35,703 bases of DNA from WO2-35-19 sp964365465. Its GTDB lineage: Bacteria > Patescibacteriota > Minisyncoccia > Phycocordibacterales > WO2-35-19. The notes beneath the pieces were generated by a model. That model was not told the DNA's origin. It ran no database searches and saw only the letters and a list, made by a program, of their open reading frames with translations. Location: positions 1 to 35,703 of the forward strand of contig CAYIPT010000006.1 in the NCBI GenBank assembly GCA_964365465.1. The letters run 5' to 3'. This document shows, in pieces, positions 29,772-35,703 of this stretch (the first letter of the stretch is position 1; the number at the start of each line of letters is the position of its first letter). The position numbers were made by a program, and so were the translations under genes.

Positions 29772-29996
29772 ATGAAAACTGAGGAGCTGGAGGTGTGGCT
29801 TAAGAGCGGCACGCCCCTGGAGGTCAAGTTAGGTACTCTGATTGATACAGGCCTTCCGACGCTTCAGTTTGTATCGCTCGCGGAAGACCTGATCAGGAGG
29901 GCAGGTCAGGAAGAAAAAGCTCGTTGTAAAGGGCAAATCTTCCAATTAGACCGCTTAATAAAAGGGCGGCGAATGCGTCTCCAATTGAATGAATAG
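29772..29996 (+). CDS. Small hypothetical protein
   Basis: This 74-residue protein is not recognised. It is mostly helical and charged (KTEELEVWLKSGTPLEVKLGTLIDTG, FVSLAEDLIRRAGQEEKARCKGQIFQLDRLIKGRRMRL), with no membrane segment. Codons are clearly GC-richer than in fusA and pnp. It is a self-contained unit: strong extended -10 promoter, purine-rich ribosome-binding site and a terminator 2 nt after the stop, dropped between two housekeeping genes. Confidence 0.6.
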   Translation: MKTEELEVWLKSGTPLEVKLGTLIDTGLPTLQFVSLAEDLIRRAGQEEKARCKGQIFQLDRLIKGRRMRLQLNE

Positions 29997-29998
29997 TT

Positions 29999-30029
29999 CT
30001 GCTCCGAGGGTATACGGGGCAGATTTTTT
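29999..30029 (+). terminator. Intrinsic terminator
   Basis: CTGCTCCG, 8-nt loop, CGGGGCAG (one G-U), a, TTTTTT. The pnp extended -10 begins 2 nt later. Confidence 0.85.
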
Positions 30030-30030
30030 A

Positions 30031-30039
30031 TGTTATACA
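30031..30039 (+). promoter_or_regulatory. Extended -10 of pnp
   Basis: TG-t-TATACA ends 6 nt before the ATG at 30046. Confidence 0.5.
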
Positions 30040-30045
30040 TATTGT

Positions 30046-32148
30046 ATGAAAACAAAAAAATATGAGATGGAATTGGGGGGTGAAAAATTAATTGCCGAAT
30101 TTACCGATTTGGCCGAGAATGCCCACGGGTCTGTTTTGGTGAGATTGGGGGATACCACAGTGCTGGCGACAGCGGTTATGTCCAAGGGAGAAAAGGACTT
30201 GGAATATTTTCCCCTCTCAGTTGAATATGAGGAAAGATTTTATGCATCGGGACAAATTTTGGGCTCAAGATTTTTGAGAAGGGAAGGAAGGCCGTCGGAT
30301 GAAGCCATACTTTCAGGCAGAATTGTTGACCGCACCATCCGGCCTCTTTTTGACAGCAATTTGAGAAATGAAATTCAAGTTGTAGTGACAGTGTTTTCTT
30401 TGGATAAATATGACCCCGATGTTTTGGGTGTAATCGCTTCTTCTCTTGCTCTGGCTACTTCTGATATTCCATGGAACGGCCCAGTTTCATCCGTTAGAAT
30501 TGGAAAACTTAGAGACAAAGAAGAATTTTTAGTCAATTCATCTTATGAAATTAGAAACGGAGATTATGAATTGGATTTAATAGCTTGCGGGAAAGATGGC
30601 GCTATAAATATGATTGAAGTAGGAGCTAACGAAGTGAGTGAGGAAGTTTTAATTAAGGCGCTTGAAAAAGCCAAAGAAGAATTGGAAAAAATACAGAAGT
30701 TTCAGGAAAATATAATCAAAGAAATAAATAAGCAAAAAATAGAAATTAAAAAAACAGAAATACCAGAAGATTTGCAAAAAGCTTTTGACGAGCAAGTTTT
30801 GAAAAAAATAGAAAACATAATAGGCGAAGCCGGCAAGCATAAAATATACGCCTTGGAAGATGGATGGTTTAAATACCTGAACGAAAATATGCCGGAAGCG
30901 GATCAAAAAGTTGCTAAAAAATTATTTCACGAGACAGTAAATGATTTTGTTCACAAAATTTCTATTGAAAACAATAAAAGAATAGATGGCAGAGGATTTG
31001 ATGAATTAAGAAATTTGTTTGCCAAAGCCGGCGGTGTCTCTCCTGTGCTCCACGGTTCCGGTATTTTTTACAGAGGCGGCACTCATATATTTTCGGCTTT
31101 GACTTTGGGCGCTCCCGGCGACTCACAAATGATAGATGGCATGGAATTGCAAACCAATAAAAGATTTATGCATCATTATAATTTTCCTCCTTTTTCGGTT
31201 GGTGAGGTGGGCAGGGTAGGGGGCATGAATAGAAGAATGACTGGCCATGGCGCTTTGGCTGAAAAAGCTTTAGTTCCCGTTCTGCCTTCCAAAGAAGATT
31301 TTCCATACACCATAAGAATTGTTTCTGAGGTCCTAGCTTCAAACGGCTCTTCTTCCATGGGCTCTGTTTGTGGCAGCTCTCTGGCTTTAATGGATGCCGG
31401 AGTGCCAATTAAAAAGCCAGTAGCCGGTATAGCCTCAGGACTTATGATGTTCGGTTCAAAATACAAAGTGCTCACAGATATTCAGGGACCAGAAGACGAG
31501 CACGGAGACATGGATTTTAAAGTAGCTGGCACTCGCGATGGAGTGACGGCGGTGCAAATGGATGTCAAGGTAAACGGTATTCCTCTTAATATTTTAAAAG
31601 AAGCTTTTGAAAAAGCCAAAACGGCGCGAATGAAAATTTTGGATGTTATTGAGGCCGAAATAAAAGAACCAAGGTCCGAACTTTCTCCTCGAGCCCCACG
31701 CATAATATCAATAAAGATTAAACCGGATCAAATAGGCATGGTTATAGGCACTGGTGGCAAGGTTATAAATGAAATAAAAGATGCGACCGGTGTGGAAATT
31801 GATATAGAAGAAGATGGCATGGTTTATATAACCGGCGAGGTGGTTGGAGCTGAAAAAGCCAGAGCCCTGATTGAAGACATTGTTAAAGAGTTTAAAGAGG
31901 GAGATAAATGTTTTGGCGAAGTTGTGCGAGTTGCCGATTTTGGTGCCATTGTAAAACTGGGGGCCAAAAGCGACGGGCTAGTTCATATTTCTGAAATCGC
32001 GCCTTTCAGAATAGAAAGAACAGAAGATTATTTGAAAGTGGGAATGAAAGTGCCGGTTATCATAAAAGGCATAGACGATAAAGGCCGCCTCAAACTCTCC
32101 ATCAAAGACGCTGATCCAAACTTTGTTCAAAAAAATAGTATAATGTAA
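30046..32148 (+). CDS. pnp: Polyribonucleotide nucleotidyltransferase (PNPase)
   Basis: The 700-residue phosphorolytic 3'-5' exoribonuclease. The first RNase PH domain has SVLVRLGDTTVLATAVMS and FYASGQILGSRFLRREGRPSD; the second has RRMTGHGALAEKALVPVLPS, SNGSSSMGSVCGSSLALMDAG and DIQGPEDEHGDMDFKVAGT (catalytic Asp region). A KH domain (IGMVIGTGGKVINEI) and an S1 domain (GEVVRVADFGAIVKLGAKSDGLVHISEI) follow. The frame extends to an ATG at 29989, but that lies upstream of a terminator and promoter; 30046 is the start. The next gene's promoter is inside the last codons of pnp. Confidence 0.96.
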   Translation: MKTKKYEMELGGEKLIAEFTDLAENAHGSVLVRLGDTTVLATAVMSKGEKDLEYFPLSVEYEERFYASGQILGSRFLRREGRPSDEAILSGRIVDRTIRPLFDSNLRNEIQVVVTVFSLDKYDPDVLGVIASSLALATSDIPWNGPVSSVRIGKLRDKEEFLVNSSYEIRNGDYELDLIACGKDGAINMIEVGANEVSEEVLIKALEKAKEELEKIQKFQENIIKEINKQKIEIKKTEIPEDLQKAFDEQVLKKIENIIGEAGKHKIYALEDGWFKYLNENMPEADQKVAKKLFHETVNDFVHKISIENNKRIDGRGFDELRNLFAKAGGVSPVLHGSGIFYRGGTHIFSALTLGAPGDSQMIDGMELQTNKRFMHHYNFPPFSVGEVGRVGGMNRRMTGHGALAEKALVPVLPSKEDFPYTIRIVSEVLASNGSSSMGSVCGSSLALMDAGVPIKKPVAGIASGLMMFGSKYKVLTDIQGPEDEHGDMDFKVAGTRDGVTAVQMDVKVNGIPLNILKEAFEKAKTARMKILDVIEAEIKEPRSELSPRAPRIISIKIKPDQIGMVIGTGGKVINEIKDATGVEIDIEEDGMVYITGEVVGAEKARALIEDIVKEFKEGDKCFGEVVRVADFGAIVKLGAKSDGLVHISEIAPFRIERTEDYLKVGMKVPVIIKGIDDKGRLKLSIKDADPNFVQKNSIM
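32139..32144 (+). promoter_or_regulatory. -10 element of the membrane hypothetical gene
   Basis: TATAAT ends 6 nt before the ATG at 32151, within the last codons of pnp. Confidence 0.45.
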
Positions 32149-32150
32149 AT

Positions 32151-33050
32151 ATGGATTCTGAAAATAAAGAAGATAATTCCAAAGATTTTGGAAAAGTCAT
32201 TGACATTTTGCACAGCAAGCAAAAACTGCCTTCTTTGCGCACATACCAAGGCGATATGGCCGAGTTTATAAAAGAAAAAAATGAATCTGTTATTTCCATT
32301 GCCGTAAAAGAAAAAGAAGAAAAAGAAGAAAAGAAAAAAGATAATATTCATTTAATCCCAAAAACTTCTTCAAACAAAGAAGGCCTTCAAGTAAATATGA
32401 CAATACTTTTGTCGAGCATCCTTTTGCTTGCCGGTGGAGCAGTAGCGGTGATGTACATTTTTGATTTTTTAAAAAAAGAGCCAGTAAGCCAAGTTGTCAC
32501 CAAAACCGAAATTATTCCCTATAATAATTTAATTACTCTGGCTAATTTAATTAACAAAAATCTCGGAACGGAAATTGCCAAATTATCTCCAACAAACGGC
32601 ATAAGCATATTAAAAATATCCGATGCCGATGGTTTCCCGCTTCCAAAAGCAAAAAACCTTTTTAGTTTTTTGAGTGCATCATTACCACCCACATTGGAGC
32701 GAACACTAAAAGATGAGTACGCGGTTGGGATAATTTCTCAAAATAATCAAACTTCATATTTTCTTATTATTTCTGTGAATGATTTCGGCCGGGCTTTTTC
32801 CGGCATGCTTGAGTGGGAAAAGAGTATGGAAAATGATTTGTCTTTTTTGAATATTGCCACCAGTACAGGAGTTTTTGAATGGAAAGATTTGATCATTAAA
32901 AATAAAGATACTAGAGCTTTGGCCAACCCCAAAAACCAGGCAAAAATGGCCTATACATTTCTTGATAAAAACACCATTTTGATTACCAACAATCTTTGGA
33001 CCATAGGAGAAATGTCGTCTATTTACACTTCTCGTCCGGTTGCCAGATGA
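32151..33050 (+). CDS. Single-pass membrane protein of unknown function
   Basis: A 299-residue protein with a polar N-terminal cytoplasmic part (KVIDILHSKQKLPSLRTYQGDMAEFIKEK), a stretch of repeated KEEKEEKKK, one membrane helix near residues 83-103 (TILLSSILLLAGGAVAVMYIFDF) and a long C-terminal domain likely outside the membrane (GISILKISDADGFPLPKAKN, FLIISVNDFGRAFSGMLEWEKSM). I do not recognise the domain; proteins of this plan occur in Parcubacteria. The start is fixed by the -10 element and the pnp stop 2 nt upstream. Confidence 0.7.
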   Translation: MDSENKEDNSKDFGKVIDILHSKQKLPSLRTYQGDMAEFIKEKNESVISIAVKEKEEKEEKKKDNIHLIPKTSSNKEGLQVNMTILLSSILLLAGGAVAVMYIFDFLKKEPVSQVVTKTEIIPYNNLITLANLINKNLGTEIAKLSPTNGISILKISDADGFPLPKAKNLFSFLSASLPPTLERTLKDEYAVGIISQNNQTSYFLIISVNDFGRAFSGMLEWEKSMENDLSFLNIATSTGVFEWKDLIIKNKDTRALANPKNQAKMAYTFLDKNTILITNNLWTIGEMSSIYTSRPVAR

Positions 33051-33058
33051 TTTTATTG

Positions 33059-33067
33059 TGCTAAAAT
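33059..33067 (+). promoter_or_regulatory. Extended -10 of the TraR/DksA-like gene
   Basis: TG-c-TAAAAT ends 7 nt before the ATG at 33075. It overlaps the alternative ATG at 33066, which argues for the later start. Confidence 0.5.
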
Positions 33068-33074
33068 GGCGGGT

Positions 33075-33434
33075 ATGGACACAGAATATTTTAAGGAAAA
33101 ATTGGAAGAAGAGCTTTTTTTGGTTGAAAAAGAATTAAACATCGTCGGCCGAAAAAATCCTGACAATAAGCTTGACTGGGAAGCCGAACCGGCCAATTTT
33201 GACACCGACAATGCCGATGAAAACGAGAAGGCCGACAAAATGGAAGAGTTCGAAGAAAATACGGCAGTGCTTAAAGAATTGGAAATCAGATACAACGATA
33301 TAAAAGATGCTTTGGTTAAAATAGAAAAAGATGCCTATGGTGTTTGCGAAATTTCAGGCGAACCAATTGAAGAAGACCGCCTCATCGCCAACCCCGCCGC
33401 CCGCACCTGCAAAAAACATATGGAAACTAATTAA
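33075..33434 (+). CDS. TraR/DksA-family protein with altered zinc finger
   Basis: A 119-residue protein: a coiled-coil half (YFKEKLEEELFLVEKELNIVG, LKELEIRYNDIKDALVKIEKD) and the C-terminal YGVCEISGEPIEEDRLIANPAARTCKKH. In DksA-type proteins this end is a four-Cys finger; here the ligands would be Cys, Ser, Cys, His, so zinc binding may be weak or lost. DksA-like proteins bind in the RNA polymerase secondary channel; that role is inferred. The ATG at 33075 is preferred over 33066 because of the extended -10. comM follows 1 nt after the stop. Confidence 0.85.
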   Translation: MDTEYFKEKLEEELFLVEKELNIVGRKNPDNKLDWEAEPANFDTDNADENEKADKMEEFEENTAVLKELEIRYNDIKDALVKIEKDAYGVCEISGEPIEEDRLIANPAARTCKKHMETN

Positions 33435-33435
33435 A

Positions 33436-34974
33436 ATGAGTTACGCAAAAGTTCACAGCGCGCAGGCCTCACTGCTTAAACCGTATATAGTTGATGTGGA
33501 AGCGGACCTCTCACGAGGTCTTAATTCTTTTTCCATTGTCGGTCTGGGCGATAAGGCGGTTGATGAAGCTAAAGACAGAATAAGCGCGGCGGTAAAAAAC
33601 AGTGGCTTTGAATCTCCCAAATCAAAAAATCATAAAGTGATTATTTCTTTGGCGCCGGCCGAAGTTAGAAAAGAGGGTTCTGGTCTAGATGTGGCCATTG
33701 CTCTCTCATATCTTTTAGCCAGCGGAGATATTCTTTTTGATTCAAAAGATAAAATATTTTTAGGAGAGCTTTCTTTGGATGGTTCTCTGCGTTCTGTAAA
33801 GGGCGCCTTGGCCTTTACTAGAAAGGCAAAAGAAAATGGCTTTAGAGAAATATATTTGCCTTTGCAAAACGCTTCTGAGGCGGCTCTTGTTGATGGCATA
33901 AGCGTCTATGGAGCCGAGACATTGGGAGAAATTATAAATCATATCGCTCACGATACCGATATAAATCAAAAATTAAAAGCTGAAAAGAAAAAAGAAATTA
34001 AAAATTTGCATGAAATTTCTTTTGATCTTGCCGACATTAAGGGGCAGGAAAGCGCAAAGCGCGCTTTAGAAATTGCCGCAGCCGGCGGGCACAATATCGC
34101 TCTTTATGGCCCGCCCGGCACCGGTAAAACCATGCTGGCCCGAGCGCTTTCCGGAATCTTGCCGCCTCTTTCATTTGACGAAATTTTGGAAGTGACTGAA
34201 ATTCATTCTATGACCGGCGCTTTAAATGATGATCTCGTCTGCCAAAGACCTTTTCGTTCGCCGCACCACACCGCTTCTTATGTTGCTTTAATCGGTGGCG
34301 GTACCAATCCTCGTCCGGGAGAAGTAACTCTCGCCCACAAAGGAGTTTTGTTTCTGGATGAATTTCCTGAATTTGAAAATAGAGCCATTGAGTCTCTGCG
34401 CGAGCCGCTGGAAGAAAGAGTAGTTTCAGTTTCAAGAGCTAGAGGCACTGTCAAATTTCCAGCTCATTTTATTTTGGTGGCCGCCATGAACCCGTGCCCC
34501 TGCGGCAATTTTGGCATCAAAGGCAAGCCCTGCACTTGCGCTCCGCTTCAGATCGAAAGATACAAAAGAAAAATATCGGGTCCTATCATAGACCGCATTG
34601 ACATTTGGACAGAAGTTTCAAAGGTAGATCACGAAAAGCTAACTGAAAAGGCGGAAAAAAGTGAAAGCATATCGGCGCGAGAAAGAATAATAAGAGCCAG
34701 AAACATTCAAGAAAAAAGATTCAGAGATGCCGGCAGAAAAATATCAACGAATTCAGAAATGAGCGCCCGCGACATTACCCTTATTTTAAAAATTTCGGAC
34801 GAAGTGAAAGAAATCCTAAATCGTTCAGCTAGAACTTTGGACCTTTCCGCCCGCTCTTACCATAAAATAATAAAACTGGCCCGCACCATAGCCGACCTTG
34901 ATTCTTCCCTTGAAATTTCTCCTTCTCATATTTTAGAGGCTATTTCTTACCGCCCCAAACAAAATAAGTATTAA
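33436..34974 (+). CDS. comM: ComM/YifB-family AAA+ ATPase (Mg-chelatase-like)
   Basis: A 512-residue protein. The N-terminal ChlI-like Lon-protease-fold domain includes VEADLSRGLNSFSIVGLGDKAV and FLGELSLDGSLRSVKGAL; the AAA+ core has Walker A GPPGTGKTMLAR near residue 225 and Walker B GVLFLDEFPEF near 305, then the Cys-rich AMNPCPCGNFG...CTC and the C-terminal sensor part RTLDLSARSYHKIIKLARTIADL. ComM is a hexameric helicase that promotes branch migration in natural transformation, which fits the pilus and ComEC genes here. The frame extends upstream to 33331 inside the previous gene; the ATG at 33436 is the real start. Confidence 0.94.
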   Translation: MSYAKVHSAQASLLKPYIVDVEADLSRGLNSFSIVGLGDKAVDEAKDRISAAVKNSGFESPKSKNHKVIISLAPAEVRKEGSGLDVAIALSYLLASGDILFDSKDKIFLGELSLDGSLRSVKGALAFTRKAKENGFREIYLPLQNASEAALVDGISVYGAETLGEIINHIAHDTDINQKLKAEKKKEIKNLHEISFDLADIKGQESAKRALEIAAAGGHNIALYGPPGTGKTMLARALSGILPPLSFDEILEVTEIHSMTGALNDDLVCQRPFRSPHHTASYVALIGGGTNPRPGEVTLAHKGVLFLDEFPEFENRAIESLREPLEERVVSVSRARGTVKFPAHFILVAAMNPCPCGNFGIKGKPCTCAPLQIERYKRKISGPIIDRIDIWTEVSKVDHEKLTEKAEKSESISARERIIRARNIQEKRFRDAGRKISTNSEMSARDITLILKISDEVKEILNRSARTLDLSARSYHKIIKLARTIADLDSSLEISPSHILEAISYRPKQNKY

Positions 34975-35016
34975 AATATTTTCGGTCTTAATGATATGTT
35001 TTTTTTGGTTGTATTA

Positions 35017-35025
35017 TGTTAGTAT
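35017..35025 (+). promoter_or_regulatory. Extended -10 of the last two-gene operon
   Basis: TG-t-TAGTAT ends 7 nt before the ATG at 35033. Confidence 0.4.
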
Positions 35026-35032
35026 ACAATGT

Positions 35033-35257
35033 ATGAAAAATACCAAAGAAAAAATTGTAAAAAGCCCTGATTTATCAGTTATAAAAAAAAGCCATATAAA
35101 CAAATGGGTTGTTTTGACTTCTAATTATAAAAGATTAGTTGCCGTTGGAGATACTCTTTCCTCTGCTATCAAAAATGCTGGGAACAACAAATCTAAAGAC
35201 AGCGTAGTAATTAAAGTGCTTCCAAATTTGGGATACGCTCCGAATGTAATAAGATGA
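35033..35257 (+). CDS. Small DUF5678-like protein
   Basis: A 74-residue protein with HINKWVVLTSNYKRLVAVGDTLSSAIKNA, matching the general pattern of the DUF5678 family (a WV...VVAxG...A segment), and ending in VIKVLPNLGYAPNVIR. No known biochemical function. The start at 35033 fits an extended -10 7 nt upstream. Its stop overlaps the retropepsin-like gene start (ATGA), so the two are co-translated; proteins of this type are often found beside small retropepsin-like proteases in CPR and archaeal genomes (recollection, not tested here). Confidence 0.65.
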   Translation: MKNTKEKIVKSPDLSVIKKSHINKWVVLTSNYKRLVAVGDTLSSAIKNAGNNKSKDSVVIKVLPNLGYAPNVIR

Positions 35258-35691
35258 AATTCAAATACACAATTCCCGCTAGCAGTGATGGTATGCCACT
35301 ATTGGATTCAAGAGGAAAAATGGTAAGAAGACCTCTGTTGCAAATTATTCTCAAAGGAAAGGATGGCAAAGAAATAAATTCTTTCGCTATGATAGATTCT
35401 GGTGCAGATACTACCACTCTAAATATTCAGTATGCGGAATTTTTGGGTGTAAGTTTAGACAAAAGCAAAACTAAAAACATAATTGGCATTGGGCAGGGAG
35501 TAGTTTCAGTTTATCAAGGACTTTTGCCTTTCAAAATAAAAGAAATGGATATTGATGTAAAAATACCTGCATGGTTTGTTGATAGCCAAAATGTAGATAT
35601 TCTGCTCGGCCAAGAAGTTTTCTTTGATAAATTCAAAATAAAATTTGAAAAAGACCATGATATTTTTGAGTTGGTTGAGGTTAAAAAATAA
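35254..35691 (+). CDS. Retropepsin-like aspartic protease
   Basis: A 145-residue protein with the catalytic motif FAMIDSGADTTTLN (DSGA instead of the retroviral DTGA) and the second conserved hydrophobic-Gly segment VDILLGQEVFFDKFKIKFE, both typical of single-domain retropepsin-like proteases that work as dimers. There is no signal peptide. It overlaps the DUF5678-like gene by 4 nt (ATGA). The substrate is unknown; cleavage of the partner protein is one testable possibility. The gene ends 12 nt before the window end. Confidence 0.85.
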   Translation: MKFKYTIPASSDGMPLLDSRGKMVRRPLLQIILKGKDGKEINSFAMIDSGADTTTLNIQYAEFLGVSLDKSKTKNIIGIGQGVVSVYQGLLPFKIKEMDIDVKIPAWFVDSQNVDILLGQEVFFDKFKIKFEKDHDIFELVEVKK

Positions 35692-35703
35692 ATCTTTAAA
35701 AAA

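Noticed and set aside
29989..30045. Upstream ATG for pnp at 29989
   Set aside because: It lies before a strong terminator and the pnp promoter and adds residues not found in PNPases.
33331..33435. N-terminal extension of ComM
   Set aside because: It overlaps the TraR/DksA-like gene in another frame and lacks homology; 33436 gives the standard N-terminus.
1..35703. CRISPR arrays, tRNA or rRNA genes
   Set aside because: No regularly spaced direct repeats and no cloverleaf or rRNA-like segments were seen in the intergenic regions, all of which are shorter than 200 bp.

Overview
The window looks like a chromosomal segment from a Patescibacteria/CPR bacterium, most likely Parcubacteria. The evidence is a moderately AT-rich genome with tight gene packing, standard stop codons (TGA is used as a stop, so this is not the recoded Gracilibacteria/SR1 code), a much shortened phosphoglycerate kinase, a type IV pilus locus of CPR style, and many small private hypotheticals. 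The taxon is an inference; no 16S rRNA or tRNA gene is present.

Layout. 1-1320: end of a NYN-domain protein, a HicB-HicA toxin-antitoxin pair and a small membrane protein. 1368-7188: type IV pilus operon (PilB, PilC, three pseudopilins, a PilX-like protein). 7204-11463: tpiA, a Cys-rich hypothetical, a TrmB-type regulator, a HigB/HigA-like pair, pgk and a HIT protein. 11558-13472: an EcoRV-type restriction-modification pair. 13500-20319: RecJ, a hypothetical, RNase H, ComEC (membrane part only), superoxide dismutase, a ComEC-type metallo-beta-lactamase protein and a second TrmB regulator. 20447-22465: a SPASM-like radical SAM protein, a GNAT acetyltransferase and L28. 22500-24990: site-2 protease, sensor kinase and single-domain response regulator. 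24991-29735: rpsL, rpsG, fusA, with a two-gene insert between rpsG and fusA. 29719-35691: a small hypothetical, pnp, a membrane hypothetical, a TraR/DksA-like protein, ComM, and a DUF5678-like/retropepsin-like pair.

Themes. Pilus, ComEC, the separate MBL protein, ComM and RecJ together suggest natural DNA uptake and processing. Most promoter-proximal genes have a -10 or extended -10 hexamer ending 5-7 nt before the start codon and no usable Shine-Dalgarno, which predicts leaderless mRNAs. Five genes are the opposite: own promoter, clear Shine-Dalgarno, own intrinsic terminator, and in most cases GC-richer codons.

Most notable: (1) the last 88 bp of rpsG are duplicated around a 1.5-kb AT-rich radical SAM + CYTH module; the copy in intact rpsG differs from the distal copy by four synonymous changes, and the distal copy is fused in frame to the CYTH gene. 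(2) rpsL is split by Illumina adapter sequence and ten Ns, an assembly artefact. (3) Palindromic or dispersed repeats lie inside coding sequences. (4) A covarying double-hairpin repeat follows tpiA and overlaps the end of comEC.
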